NCBI RefSeq assembly: GCF_005845215.1
Contig: NZ_SPHO01000002.1
Span: 337,705-401,704, forward strand
Reading direction: 5' to 3'
Length of the DNA: 64,000 bases
From: Clostridium sp. 1001271st1 H5
Lineage (GTDB): Bacteria > Bacillota > Clostridia > Lachnospirales > Lachnospiraceae
Within the stretch, counting starts at the first letter, position 1. Every line of letters starts with the position of its first letter. The position numbers and the translations under genes are program-made. The notes below the pieces were generated by a model, which made no database searches, was not told where the DNA came from, and saw nothing but the letters and a program-made list of their open reading frames with translations. Shown piece by piece: positions 45,596-54,710 of this stretch.

Positions 45596-46663
45596 ATGAG
45601 TGAAAAGGATGTTTTATTACAAATGAAGGATATAGTAAAGGTGTTTGGGAAAAACGTGATTATTAATCATATTTCCCTGGATATAGAAAGAGGAAAGTTC
45701 ATCACCTTCCTGGGCCCGTCCGGATGCGGAAAAACCACACTGTTAAGAATGATTGCCGGTTTTTACCATCTGGATGGGGGAAGCATCGTCTTAAACGGGC
45801 GGAGCATTGAGGGACTGCCTCCGCAGAAGAGGAACACTCCCATGGTGTTCCAGGAGTATGCGCTGTTCCCGCATATGACAGTGGAGGAAAATGTATCATA
45901 CGGGCTTAAGAACCAGAAAATTCCCAAAGAGGAAATCAGCCGTAAGGTTAAAGAGGTGCTGGAACTGGTAAATCTTACAGGATTAGAGAAAAGATATCCA
46001 AACCAGATGTCCGGGGGACAGCAGCAAAGAGTGGCGATTGCAAGAGCTCTGGTAAACAGCGCTGACCTGCTGCTGCTGGATGAGCCGCTTTCCAATCTGG
46101 ATGCGAAGTTAAGGGAGTCCGTGCGGGTGGAGCTCCGCCTGATTCAGAGAAAACTGGGAATTACAATGATATATGTTACCCACGACCAGCAGGAGGCGTT
46201 GTCCATGTCTGATAAGATACTGGTTCTGGAGCACGGCAATATCCAGCAGTATGGGGAACCCAGGGAGATTTATTTCAAGCCCAAAACCAAATTCGTGGCA
46301 GATTTCATAGGAGTGGCCAATTTCATTGAGGGAATGAATGAGGATACCGGCAATCACGCAGTGCTGACCTATTGCGGCCAGAAGATAGAGGCAGATGAAA
46401 ATTGTGGGAAAAAACAGAATATCACGGTAAGCATCCGTCCTGAATCCATCCGCCTTGTGACAAAGCCTGAGAATGAGGGATGCATTTACATAAAGGGCAG
46501 GGTGAGGCATTCCATGTTCCTGGGGGAAAAGGTACGCTATTTTATTGTGGACCAGCAGGATAAGGAGTGGATTGCGGATGCGTTCGACACTGGGATGCAG
46601 GTCCATGAAGGGGACATATATATGGAAATACAACAGGGAAAGCCCCACCTGATATCAGAGTAA
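45596..46663 (+). CDS. ABC transporter ATP-binding protein (FbpC/PotA type)
   Basis: 355 residues from the ATG at 45596 (GAGAGGAG upstream). It shows Walker A GPSGCGKTT, Q-loop FQEYALFPH, signature MSGGQQQRV, Walker B LLLLDEPLSNLDAKLR and switch VTHDQQEAL, followed by a TOBE-like C-terminal domain (about 250-350). All catalytic residues are intact. It drives the fused permease upstream. Confidence 0.93.
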   Translation: MSEKDVLLQMKDIVKVFGKNVIINHISLDIERGKFITFLGPSGCGKTTLLRMIAGFYHLDGGSIVLNGRSIEGLPPQKRNTPMVFQEYALFPHMTVEENVSYGLKNQKIPKEEISRKVKEVLELVNLTGLEKRYPNQMSGGQQQRVAIARALVNSADLLLLDEPLSNLDAKLRESVRVELRLIQRKLGITMIYVTHDQQEALSMSDKILVLEHGNIQQYGEPREIYFKPKTKFVADFIGVANFIEGMNEDTGNHAVLTYCGQKIEADENCGKKQNITVSIRPESIRLVTKPENEGCIYIKGRVRHSMFLGEKVRYFIVDQQDKEWIADAFDTGMQVHEGDIYMEIQQGKPHLISE

Positions 46664-46699
46664 AAGCTTGTGGTGGCAGTTGGGAATAAAGGAGAGCAG

Positions 46700-47353
46700 A
46701 TGAGCTGTGACATTTATTTTGTAAGGCATGGGGAGACATACTGGAATGTAGAACGGAGAATGCAGGGGCAGGTAAATATCCCGTTAAATGAGCGCGGGAG
46801 AGAACAGGCGCAGGCTGCCGCCTGTAAATTAAGGGACGTGCCGCTGGAGGTATGTTATACCAGTCCGCTGGACAGGGCCGGGGAGACGGCCCGAATTATA
46901 CTGGGACAGAGGCGCATACCAATCATAGATGAACCGCTGCTGATAGAACAGGGGTATGGACTGTCGGAAGGCGCTTATCAGGACCATGGCTATCACGATT
47001 TGGCAGCGCCTATCTATGGATATGAGGATGCCCCGGAGACTTACAGGCCGGATATTGGAGCGGAGAGCTTTGAGGATATCATGAACCGGGCAGCCACGGT
47101 GGTGGAAAAGTTACTGGTCCCCATGGAAGAGAAGTACCGCAATGTGCTGATTGCGGCCCATGGAGCCATTATATGCGGCATTTTAAATACAATGCTTGGC
47201 AGGCCAATCAGACAGTTTTGGGATACAAAATTGGATAACTGCGGAATCGCGCAGGTGACCTTCCATGGGAGGACTGTGGATATGAATCTTTCGGAATGTA
47301 TTGGCGTATCAAGGGGGAAGATGGATGGAACATTTAAAGGCATTGTCATTTGA
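46700..47353 (+). CDS. Histidine phosphatase superfamily protein (phosphoglycerate-mutase-like)
   Basis: 217 residues from the ATG at 46700, which has AAAGGAG at five bases. The catalytic RHGET (IYFVRHGETYWNVERRMQG) is at residue 8-12 and the second catalytic histidine is in LIAAHGAIICG. This superfamily includes cofactor-dependent mutases and many sugar-phosphate phosphatases such as sedoheptulose-bisphosphatase. Linkage to an importer and to transketolase makes a sugar-phosphate phosphatase more likely than a glycolytic mutase. Its end overlaps the transketolase start. Confidence 0.88.
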   Translation: MSCDIYFVRHGETYWNVERRMQGQVNIPLNERGREQAQAAACKLRDVPLEVCYTSPLDRAGETARIILGQRRIPIIDEPLLIEQGYGLSEGAYQDHGYHDLAAPIYGYEDAPETYRPDIGAESFEDIMNRAATVVEKLLVPMEEKYRNVLIAAHGAIICGILNTMLGRPIRQFWDTKLDNCGIAQVTFHGRTVDMNLSECIGVSRGKMDGTFKGIVI

Positions 47354-48155
47354 ATTAAGAAAAGATGCAGTCAATATAATTATGGAGGCAGGGACCGGAC
47401 ACATTGGCGGAGACATGAGCGTTATGGATATCCTGGTGGCATTATACTTTAAACATATGAATATCAGCCCGGATAACATGGACTCTCCTGAACGGGACCG
47501 CTTTGTGCTCAGCAAGGGCCATTCAATGGAGGCCTATTATGCAGTCCTTGCCGCCAAGGGGTTTCTGGATATAAAGGATGTAAGAGCTAATTTCTCGAAA
47601 TTTGGTTCCAGGTATATCGGACATCCCAATAATAAACTGCCCGGAATTGAGATGAATTCCGGTTCCCTGGGTCACGGACTTCCGGTCTGCGTGGGCATGG
47701 CCCTGGCAGGCAGAATGGATGGGAGAAGCTACCGGGTGTACACGGTAATGGGTGACGGGGAACTTGCTGAGGGAAGCGTCTGGGAGGGCGCTATGGCAGC
47801 CGGACATTATGGACTGGATAACCTGTGTGCGGTGGTGGACAGAAACCATCTCCAGATTTCCGGGAATACAGAAGCAGTAATGAGGCAGGAGTGTCAGAAG
47901 GAGCGTTGGGAAAGCTTTGGATGGCATGCCATTCAGTCTGATGGAAATGACATTGACAGTCTGGACCGTGCATTCAGGGAGGCAAAGTCGGTGAAGGGGA
48001 AGCCGTCGGTTGTGATTGCAGACACGGTCAAAGGGTATGGTTCAGCGCTCATGGAGAATAAGGCTGAATGGCATCATAAGGTGCCAAGCCGTGAAGAATA
48101 CGAACAAATTATAAAGGACCTGGAGGAGAGGAAGGAGGAGGCGCTGCATGAATAA
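47325..48155 (+). CDS. Transketolase, N-terminal (thiamine diphosphate-binding) subunit
   Basis: 276 residues from the ATG at 47325 (AAGGGGG upstream), overlapping the phosphatase gene by 29 bp. It has the thiamine motif GDGELAEGSVWEG with the downstream NHLQ, and the transketolase landmarks GHIGGDMSVMDILVALYF, SKGHS and GSLGHGLPVCVGMA. It is one half of a split transketolase, as is common in Firmicutes and archaea. It needs the C-terminal subunit encoded next to make the active site. Confidence 0.93.
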   Translation: MEHLKALSFELRKDAVNIIMEAGTGHIGGDMSVMDILVALYFKHMNISPDNMDSPERDRFVLSKGHSMEAYYAVLAAKGFLDIKDVRANFSKFGSRYIGHPNNKLPGIEMNSGSLGHGLPVCVGMALAGRMDGRSYRVYTVMGDGELAEGSVWEGAMAAGHYGLDNLCAVVDRNHLQISGNTEAVMRQECQKERWESFGWHAIQSDGNDIDSLDRAFREAKSVKGKPSVVIADTVKGYGSALMENKAEWHHKVPSREEYEQIIKDLEERKEEALHE

Positions 48156-49104
48156 AACAGCAAACAGACAGGTTATCTGTGAGGTGCTGATGGAGCAGGC
48201 AGAGACAGACAAGGACATTGTGGTATTGTGCAGCGATTCGCGTGGCAGTGCATCCCTGACAGATTTTGCCAGGAAATATCCCAATCAGTTTGTGGAAACC
48301 GGGATAGCGGAACAGAATCTGGTCAGCATAGCGGCAGGACTGGCAAAGTGTGGGAAACGGGTATTTGCAGCTTCTCCGGCAAGCTTTATTTCCGCCAGGA
48401 GTTATGAGCAGATTAAGGTGGATGTGGCATATTCGGACACAAATGTAACCTTGATTGGCATCAGCGGGGGAATCAGCTATGGCGCCCTGGGAATGAGCCA
48501 CCATTCTGCACAGGATATAGCCGCTCTGTCGGCCATTCCCAATATGAGGGTTTATCTGCCCTGCGACAGGCATGAAACCCGGTGTCTGATGGAGGAGCTG
48601 GTGAAGGATGACAGACCGGCTTATCTGAGGGTGGGACGAAATCCGGTAGAGGATGTATATGAAGACGGAAGGGTCCCCTTTGTCATGGACCAGGCGGTTA
48701 CTTTGATGGACGGAAACGATGTACTGCTTGTGGCCTGCGGTGAGATGGTGCGTCCTGCACTGGATGCGGCCCGTATGCTTCGCGGGGATGGGATAGAAGC
48801 AGCCGTGCTTGACATGTACTGCCTTAAGCCCATGGACAGAAAAACATTGGTGGAAAAGGCGTCAGGGGTAAAGGCGGTCATGACGGTTGAAGAACACTCG
48901 CCCTTCGGGGGACTGGGAGCCATGGTCAGTCAGGCAATAGGTGAGGAGTGTCCCAGAACAGTGGTGCACCTGGCTCTTCCTGATGAGCCGGTTATCTCAG
49001 GCACCTCCGGTCAGGTATTTGAATACTATGGCCTGGATGCAGAAGGAATCAGAAAAAGGGCTGTTGATTTAATGAAGCAGGTTGAATCATGCAGGCAAAA
49101 TTAG
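48148..49104 (+). CDS. Transketolase, C-terminal (pyrimidine-binding and C-domain) subunit
   Basis: 318 residues, overlapping the N-terminal subunit by 8 bp. It has ETGIAEQNLVSIAAGLAKCG with the catalytic glutamate for thiamine activation, then SGGISYGALGMSHHSAQDIA, and a C-terminal transketolase domain with EEHSPFGGLG. With its partner it moves two-carbon units between pentose, hexose and heptose phosphates. A general transketolase is usually not in an importer operon, so this pair may serve imported sugar phosphates. Confidence 0.93.
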   Translation: MNKTANRQVICEVLMEQAETDKDIVVLCSDSRGSASLTDFARKYPNQFVETGIAEQNLVSIAAGLAKCGKRVFAASPASFISARSYEQIKVDVAYSDTNVTLIGISGGISYGALGMSHHSAQDIAALSAIPNMRVYLPCDRHETRCLMEELVKDDRPAYLRVGRNPVEDVYEDGRVPFVMDQAVTLMDGNDVLLVACGEMVRPALDAARMLRGDGIEAAVLDMYCLKPMDRKTLVEKASGVKAVMTVEEHSPFGGLGAMVSQAIGEECPRTVVHLALPDEPVISGTSGQVFEYYGLDAEGIRKRAVDLMKQVESCRQN

Positions 49105-49120
49105 AAATTAAAATTCCGAA

Positions 49121-49163
49121 AAAAAGAACCGGCATCCGCGAAATACGGTGCCGATTCTTTTTC
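49121..49163 (+). terminator. Intrinsic terminator after the transketolase genes
   Basis: A stem of about 14 pairs with small bulges (arms starting at 49122 and ending at 49161) is followed by a T-rich tract. It ends the long operon that began at the two-component system. Confidence 0.8.
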
Positions 49164-49235
49164 TGCTTTTTTTCGCATGGCTCATTGCCTGCGTGGGAAT
49201 GGTAGGTATATAAAAAAGAAAATGTTATAGGGGGG

Positions 49236-49257
49236 CCGGACGGATTGCTCCGTCCGG
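49236..49257. other. Perfect 9-bp hairpin in the 49.1-49.6 kb gap
   Basis: CCGGACGGA (49236-49244) and TCCGTCCGG (49249-49257) around a TTGC loop. It has no T-run and lies about 180 bp upstream of the mreB promoter. Role unknown; no gene was seen in 49105-49612. Confidence 0.6.
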
Positions 49258-49415
49258 TATGAGTATGAAAAAGCTTTGTGATTTCAAGTAATCACTTGAA
49301 ACAAAGGCCTCGTCCACCTCTCGGTGAACTTGTTATTATAATAAGCAATAATTGTGACGAAAATATGTCCTTGGCATGAAAAAAACATAAAGAAAATAAA
49401 AAAGAAAAAAACCCT

Positions 49416-49443
49416 TTGAAAACTTTACAATATTGTATATAAT
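49416..49443 (+). promoter_or_regulatory. Promoter of the mreB-type gene
   Basis: TTGAAA (49416-49421), a 16-bp spacer and TATAAT (49438-49443). The leader to the ATG at 49613 is about 160 nt long and contains several GGAC/GTCC stretches that could fold. Confidence 0.7.
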
Positions 49444-49612
49444 AGAAGCAATGCATAGGAGTAATGCAATGGAACCATTTATATTTTAAGCAATTGATGC
49501 GGTCTGCCCGGCGTTTTGTCCCGATGGGGGACAAGCATGGAAGCCATACGTGTGAAGGAAAGATTTACGTATACTTCCGGACCGGCTCAGTCAGCGAGGA
49601 GGAACTATCTAT

Positions 49613-50656
49613 ATGTTTTCAATGATGTCCAATGATATTGGAATTGACTTAGGAACTGCCAGCATCCTTGTATATATTAAGGGAAAAGGCGTTGTATTAA
49701 AAGAACCGTCCGTTGTGGCCATTGACCGCGATACCAACAAAATCATGGCCATCGGTGAGGAAGCCCGTCTTATGATTGGACGTACCCCGGGCAATATTGT
49801 TGCTGTCCGTCCTCTGCGTCAGGGCGTTATTTCAGATTATACCATTACAGAGAAGATGCTTAAATATTTTATCAGCAAGGCAGTGGGCAAGAAAACGCTG
49901 CGCAAGCCCAGAATCAGTGTATGTATCCCCAGCGGCGCTACGGAAGTTGAGAAAAAGGCAGTGGAGGATGCCACCTACCAGGCTGGCGCCAGGGAAGTGG
50001 CCATCATTGAGGAGCCGGTTGCGGCAGCCATCGGCGCCGGTATCGACATCGGCAAGGCCTGCGGCAACATGATTGTGGATATCGGAGGCGGTACGGCTGA
50101 CATTGCAGTCATTTCCCTGGGAGGCCCTGTTGTCAGCACCTCCATCAAGATAGCAGGTGATGACTTTGACGAGGCCCTGGTGCGCTATATGAGGAAGAAA
50201 CACAATCTTCTGATTGGCGAACGTACGGCTGAGGAGATAAAGATTAACATCGGAGCAGCATACCGCAGGCCGGAGGTCCTGACCATGGAGGTCAGGGGAC
50301 GTAACCTGGTGACCGGTCTTCCGAAGACCATCGTGGTTACCTCGGACGAGACGCTGGAGGCGCTCAGAGAGCCGGCCCTGCAGATTGTGGATGCTGTTCA
50401 CAATGTACTGGAGCGCACTCCTCCGGAGCTGGCAGCCGATATTTTCGACAGAGGTATTGTCATGACAGGAGGCGGTTCCCTGCTCAGCGGCCTGGACGCC
50501 CTGATTGAGGAAAAGACAGGCATTACAACCATGATTGCAGAGGACCCATTGACCGCGGTTGCCATTGGTACCGGCAAGTTCATTGAGTTTGCCCACGGTA
50601 TGAGCATGGCCATGGAGGCATCCATGGGAGTAGGCGGCGGTAGAGAAGATTACTAA
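49613..50656 (+). CDS. mreB: Rod shape-determining protein, MreB/Mbl family
   Basis: 347 residues, typical of bacterial actins. Phosphate-1 motif DIGIDLGTASILVYIKGKG, connect and phosphate-2 region IVDIGGGTADIAVISLGG, and adenosine motif VMTGGGSLLSGLDALI are present. ATG at 49613 has AGGAGG upstream. It organises lateral wall synthesis. As a lone gene without mreC and mreD it may be Mbl or MreBH rather than the main MreB, which sequence reading alone cannot decide. Confidence 0.93.
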   Translation: MFSMMSNDIGIDLGTASILVYIKGKGVVLKEPSVVAIDRDTNKIMAIGEEARLMIGRTPGNIVAVRPLRQGVISDYTITEKMLKYFISKAVGKKTLRKPRISVCIPSGATEVEKKAVEDATYQAGAREVAIIEEPVAAAIGAGIDIGKACGNMIVDIGGGTADIAVISLGGPVVSTSIKIAGDDFDEALVRYMRKKHNLLIGERTAEEIKINIGAAYRRPEVLTMEVRGRNLVTGLPKTIVVTSDETLEALREPALQIVDAVHNVLERTPPELAADIFDRGIVMTGGGSLLSGLDALIEEKTGITTMIAEDPLTAVAIGTGKFIEFAHGMSMAMEASMGVGGGREDY

Positions 50657-50691
50657 AAACAGGATTACTAAAAACAGGATTACTAAAAACA
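50648..50691. repeat. 15-bp tandem repeat, three copies, spanning the mreB stop codon
   Basis: GATTACTAAAAACAG is repeated head to tail starting at 50648, with the third copy one base different at the end. The first copy contains the TAA stop of the mreB-type gene. Copy number could slip without changing the protein. Confidence 0.9.
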
Positions 50692-50766
50692 AGAGCGTGT
50701 TTGAACATTTATGATTGCTGCCTGTACGCTGCACAGCTGCCGGGAAGCAATTAAAAAGCACGTCCC

Positions 50767-50828
50767 AGAACCCGGCACAGCGTGATGGACTGGAGCATTC
50801 CGGACACGCCCTGGCACCGGGTTCTTTT
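50767..50828 (+). terminator. Intrinsic terminator just upstream of recD2
   Basis: AGAACCCGG (50767-50775) pairs with CCGGGTTCT (50817-50825), helped by inner GCGTG/CACGC pairs, and is followed by TTTT. It ends only 18 bp before the recD2 ATG, so recD2 either has its own promoter inside this stretch or depends on read-through. Confidence 0.75.
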
Positions 50829-50845
50829 GAACTTTTGATAAAACG

Positions 50846-53137
50846 ATGGCGACAATAACAGGATTTATAGAACGGATTAAGTTCCGCAACGAAGAAAACG
50901 GTTATACGGTAATGAGCGTCACGGACCAGAGTGACGGGGAAGAAGTCATTATGGTAGGCAATCTGGCCTACGCCGCAGAGGGCGATATGATAGAGGCCAG
51001 CGGCCATATGACCCAGCACCCGGTATATGGGGAACAGCTCCAGATAGAAAGCTATGAGATGAAAACACCCCAGGACGAGCTGTCCATGGAACGCTACCTG
51101 GGCTCCGGCGCCATCAAAGGCATCGGGGCTGCTTTGGCTGCCAGAATCGTGCGTCATTTCAAGGCGGACACCTTTCGGGTCATGGAGGAGGAGCCGGAGC
51201 GCCTGTCCGAGGTAAAGGGCATCAGCGAGAAGATGGCCATGGCCATAGCTGAGCAGGTGGAGGATAAGAAGGACATGCGCCAGGCCATGATGTTCCTCCA
51301 GAACTACGGCATCACCATGAACCTGGCGGCCAAGATATACCAGGAGTACGGTCCCACCCTGTACGGAATCATCCGCGAGAACCCCTATCGTCTGGCGGAC
51401 GACATTCCGGGAGTTGGCTTTAAGATGGCCGATGAAATTGCGGAGCGAGTAGGCATTTTCACGGATTCCGATTACCGCATCAAGGCCGGTATTCTGTACA
51501 CCCTTCTCCAGGCCACTGCAGGGGGGCACACCTATCTGCCCCAGGCGGAACTGTTTGCACAGGCATCAGAGCTTTTAAAGGTGGAGCCCTCTGCCATGGA
51601 AAAGCATCTCATGGACATGCAGATAGACCGCAAGGTGGTGGTGAAGCCGTCTGACCAGGGAGCCCTGGTCTACTCCTCCCACTACTATTACCTGGAGCTC
51701 AATGCAGCCCGCATGCTCCATGACCTGAACATCAGGGGGGACATCCCCCAGGCGGAAATCAAGGCCAATCTCCTTAAAATCCAGCAGCAGGAATCCATCC
51801 ACCTGGATGAACTCCAGGAAAAGGCGGTATATGAAGCGGTAAACAGCGGCCTGCTGGTCATCACCGGCGGCCCGGGTACCGGCAAGACGACCACCATCAA
51901 TACCATTATCCGGTATTTTGAGATGGAGGGCATGGAAATCCTCCTGGCAGCGCCCACAGGCAGGGCAGCCAAACGGATGACAGAGGCAACTGGCTATGAG
52001 GCCAGGACCATCCACCGTATGCTGGAACTGGTGCCTGTGGGAATGCCCGGCAATGACGCGCCTGTCATTCCCGGCGCCACAAGGTCAGGCAAGGGCGCCC
52101 AGAGCATGGGAATGCATTTTGACAGAAATGAGGAAAATCCTCTGGATGCAGATGTCATTATCATAGATGAGATGTCCATGGTGGACATCAGCCTGATGCA
52201 TTCCCTGCTGCGGGCAGTGAACGTGGGCACCCGTCTCATCCTGGTGGGGGATGTGGACCAGCTCCCCAGCGTTGGCCCCGGAAATGTGCTGCGGGATATC
52301 ATTGAATCCGGCTGCTTCAATGTGGTGAAGCTGACCCACATCTTCCGCCAGGCCGCCCAGAGCGACATTGTGGTCAATGCCCATAAAATCAATGCAGGAG
52401 AACAGGTTGACCTGGCAAAGCGCAGCCAGGACTTTCTCTTCATCCGCAGGGACAATCCGGATGCAGTCATAAACGCGGCCATTACCCTGATTCAGAAAAA
52501 ACTGCCGGACTATGTACATGCCAATGCCTTTGACATCCAGGTCATGACGCCCATGCGCAAAGGCGCCCTGGGCGTGGAGCGCCTGAACCAGATTATGCAG
52601 AATTACCTGAATCCGCCGGACAAGTCAAAGAAGGAAAAGGAAGCAGGCGGGACCATTTACCGGGTAGGCGACAAGGTAATGCAGATAAAGAATAACTACC
52701 AGATGGAATGGGAGGTCCGCAACAAATACGGTATTCCTGTGGACAAGGGAGCCGGCATCTTTAACGGCGATGTGGGAATCATCCGGGAAATCAATGATTT
52801 TGCGGAGATGCTTACCGTTGAGTTTGACGAAGGCAAGATGATTGAGTACAGCTTTAAGCAGCTGGAGGAACTGGAACTGGCCTATGCCATCACGATTCAC
52901 AAGTCCCAGGGAAGCGAATACCCGGCAGTCATCATTCCCATGTACAACGGCCCCCGCATGCTTATGACCCGCAATCTCATATACACGGCCGTAACCCGCG
53001 CCCGGGCCTGCGTGTGCCTGGTGGGACAGCCGGATGCATTTTATACAATGGCCTCAAACTGCGTGGAGCAGAAGCGGTATTCCGGGCTTAGGAGCAGGAT
53101 TGGGGAGATATACGCGCAGCCGGATTCGGCCGGCTGA
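50846..53137 (+). CDS. recD2: RecD2-type ATP-dependent DNA helicase
   Basis: 763 residues. An N-terminal OB-like and helix-hairpin-helix part (GSGAIKGIGAALAARIVRHF) precedes the superfamily 1 motor: Walker A GGPGTGKTT near residue 340, motif II IIDEMSMVD near residue 440, motif III VGDVDQLPSVGPG, and motif VI YTAVTRARACVCLVG. Length and N-terminus match stand-alone RecD2 rather than RecD of RecBCD. It acts 5'-3' in DNA repair. The ATG at 50846 has only a weak ribosome site, and a terminator lies immediately upstream. Confidence 0.93.
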   Translation: MATITGFIERIKFRNEENGYTVMSVTDQSDGEEVIMVGNLAYAAEGDMIEASGHMTQHPVYGEQLQIESYEMKTPQDELSMERYLGSGAIKGIGAALAARIVRHFKADTFRVMEEEPERLSEVKGISEKMAMAIAEQVEDKKDMRQAMMFLQNYGITMNLAAKIYQEYGPTLYGIIRENPYRLADDIPGVGFKMADEIAERVGIFTDSDYRIKAGILYTLLQATAGGHTYLPQAELFAQASELLKVEPSAMEKHLMDMQIDRKVVVKPSDQGALVYSSHYYYLELNAARMLHDLNIRGDIPQAEIKANLLKIQQQESIHLDELQEKAVYEAVNSGLLVITGGPGTGKTTTINTIIRYFEMEGMEILLAAPTGRAAKRMTEATGYEARTIHRMLELVPVGMPGNDAPVIPGATRSGKGAQSMGMHFDRNEENPLDADVIIIDEMSMVDISLMHSLLRAVNVGTRLILVGDVDQLPSVGPGNVLRDIIESGCFNVVKLTHIFRQAAQSDIVVNAHKINAGEQVDLAKRSQDFLFIRRDNPDAVINAAITLIQKKLPDYVHANAFDIQVMTPMRKGALGVERLNQIMQNYLNPPDKSKKEKEAGGTIYRVGDKVMQIKNNYQMEWEVRNKYGIPVDKGAGIFNGDVGIIREINDFAEMLTVEFDEGKMIEYSFKQLEELELAYAITIHKSQGSEYPAVIIPMYNGPRMLMTRNLIYTAVTRARACVCLVGQPDAFYTMASNCVEQKRYSGLRSRIGEIYAQPDSAG

Positions 53138-53178
53138 GAAGGTACAGGAGTATTGGAAAGTGCAAGAGGATTTTGGAG

Positions 53179-53976
53179 GTGACGGAGATACTGAAAAAGC
53201 TGTCTGAAGAAACAACGGCGGATGCGGGGACAAAGCATCCGGTTAATATGCTGACAAACATAATCCGCTATAGCTCTGAATTAATGACAGACATCCTGTT
53301 CCCCCGCCGCTGTCCGGTGTGCGGCGATATCGTTCTGCCCAAAGGAAGCCTCATATGTCCCGGCTGTATGGCAAAGCTGTCCTGGGTCCGCCGTCCTGTC
53401 TGTAAAAAATGCGGAAAGGAAGTGGCGGATGGGACCATAGAATACTGCTATGACTGTACCCGGCATAAGCGCACTTTTGACTATGGGCTGAGCCTGATTA
53501 ATTACGATGACACGGCCAGCCGTTCCATGGCCCGGATTAAGTATAATAATAGAAGGGAATATCTGGATTTTTACAGTGAGGCAATGGTCAGGAAAATGGG
53601 AAAACGCATCCAATCCATGAACGGGGACGTCCTTGTCCCTGTGCCGGTCCACCCCTCCCGCCGCCGTGAACGGGGATTCAATCAGGCGGAAGAATTAGCT
53701 GTCCGGCTGTCCGGCCCTCTGGGAATACCGGTCAATACAGCCATCCTTAAAAGGGAACGAAAGACGGCTCCCCAGAAATCTTTGGATTCCAGCGGACGGT
53801 TAAAAAACCTGGAGCAGGCATTTTCGGCATCTGCTCTGCCGCCCGGTATAAAAAATATTATATTGGTGGACGATATCTACACCACAGGGAGTACCGTTGA
53901 GGCATGTACGCGGGTTCTCAGAAAAGCCGGCGCAGAAAACGTGTATTTTGTGACCATATTCATTGGCCATGGATAA
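53179..53976 (+). CDS. comF: ComF family phosphoribosyltransferase-like protein
   Basis: 265 residues from the GTG at 53179 (AGAGGA at eight bases); TTG at 53173 is the alternative. N-terminal zinc-ribbon cysteines (CPVCG-CPGC and CKKCG-CYDC, residues about 45-95) are followed by a phosphoribosyltransferase domain with the PRPP motif ILVDDIYTTGSTV. ComF proteins act in DNA uptake or repair; in this family recD2-comF pairs are common. The spacing to recD2 is 41 bp. Confidence 0.9.
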   Translation: MTEILKKLSEETTADAGTKHPVNMLTNIIRYSSELMTDILFPRRCPVCGDIVLPKGSLICPGCMAKLSWVRRPVCKKCGKEVADGTIEYCYDCTRHKRTFDYGLSLINYDDTASRSMARIKYNNRREYLDFYSEAMVRKMGKRIQSMNGDVLVPVPVHPSRRRERGFNQAEELAVRLSGPLGIPVNTAILKRERKTAPQKSLDSSGRLKNLEQAFSASALPPGIKNIILVDDIYTTGSTVEACTRVLRKAGAENVYFVTIFIGHG

Positions 53977-53997
53977 AGAATATTTTTAAGTAAAAGC

Positions 53998-54021
53998 GGA
54001 CCCGGGCGTCTGACCGGGTCC
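53998..54021 (+). terminator. Hairpin after comF
   Basis: GGACCCGG and CCGGGTCC form a perfect 8-bp stem 21 bp after the comF stop. There is no T-run, so it is a weak or factor-assisted terminator. Confidence 0.45.
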
Positions 54022-54124
54022 GGCTCCGGATAACAGCCCCGGATACAGACCTAACACCGCAGCAGACGGCCCGGACAACAGACCGCGGCACAGGTCCCGG
54101 CCCCCATAAATCCGCAAAAATCCC

Positions 54125-54153
54125 TTGACGTATCAATATTTCTATGGTATAGT
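54125..54153 (+). promoter_or_regulatory. Promoter of the rpmG-secE-nusG operon
   Basis: TTGACG (54125-54130), 17-bp spacer, TATAGT (54148-54153), about 100 bp upstream of rpmG. Confidence 0.82.
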
Positions 54154-54253
54154 AAACGGGCGAATGGAAGAGCTTAGGTCTTTTTTTTATGCTCAAAATT
54201 AAGTACCTGAGCGGCAAATGTGAACTACGATAATATAAGTGGAGGTGGAAGTC

Positions 54254-54403
54254 GTGCGCACAAAAATTACACTGGCATGTACAGAATGCAAACAACGCAA
54301 CTACAACATGACTAAGGACAAGAAAACTCATCCGGACCGTATGGAAACAAAGAAGTACTGCAGATTCTGCAAGAAGCATACCATGCATAAGGAAACAAAG
54401 TAA
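54254..54403 (+). CDS. rpmG: 50S ribosomal protein L33
   Basis: 49 residues from a GTG start at 54254 (GGAGGTGGAAGTC upstream), ending TAA at 54401-54403. It keeps both cysteine pairs (CTEC and CRFC), so this is the zinc-binding form of L33. The usual order rpmG-secE-nusG follows. Confidence 0.95.
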   Translation: MRTKITLACTECKQRNYNMTKDKKTHPDRMETKKYCRFCKKHTMHKETK

Positions 54404-54429
54404 TCCTGCTCAGTAAAGGACGTGAAATT

Positions 54430-54690
54430 ATGGAAGAGAATACAGTTAACGCTGTAGAAACCACAGAGAAAACGGCCAAGGCTGACAAGGTTGAGAAGAA
54501 GGCAGCTAAGAAGGACAAAAAGCCTAGCTTTTTTCATGGGCTGAAGAAAGAGTACAAGAAAATCGTCTTTGCTGACAAGGAAACCGTGGCAAAACAGACC
54601 GTGGCAGTGCTTTTCATGTCAATTGCCATTGGCGTGATAATTGCTGTCCTGGACTTCGTTATGAAGTTTGGTTTGAGCTTTATTCTTTAA
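54430..54690 (+). CDS. secE: Preprotein translocase subunit SecE
   Basis: 86 residues: a Lys/Glu-rich N-terminal extension, an amphipathic helix (FFHGLKKEYKKIVFADKETVAKQTVAV) and one membrane span near the C-terminus. This is the short single-span Firmicutes SecE that stabilises SecY. ATG at 54430 follows AAAGGACG. Confidence 0.95.
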   Translation: MEENTVNAVETTEKTAKADKVEKKAAKKDKKPSFFHGLKKEYKKIVFADKETVAKQTVAVLFMSIAIGVIIAVLDFVMKFGLSFIL

Positions 54691-54710
54691 TTAAAGGCGA
54701 GGGTGATTGT

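Noticed and set aside
42682..46663. Plain ferric-iron importer (FbpABC)
   Set aside because: The family fold fits, but the ferric tyrosine pair was not seen and the linked genes are transketolase and a phosphatase, so I left the substrate open.
49832..51529. 565-codon open frame on the minus strand
   Set aside because: It runs antisense across mreB and recD2, both with complete family motifs, and has no ribosome site or recognisable domain. It is a codon-bias shadow.
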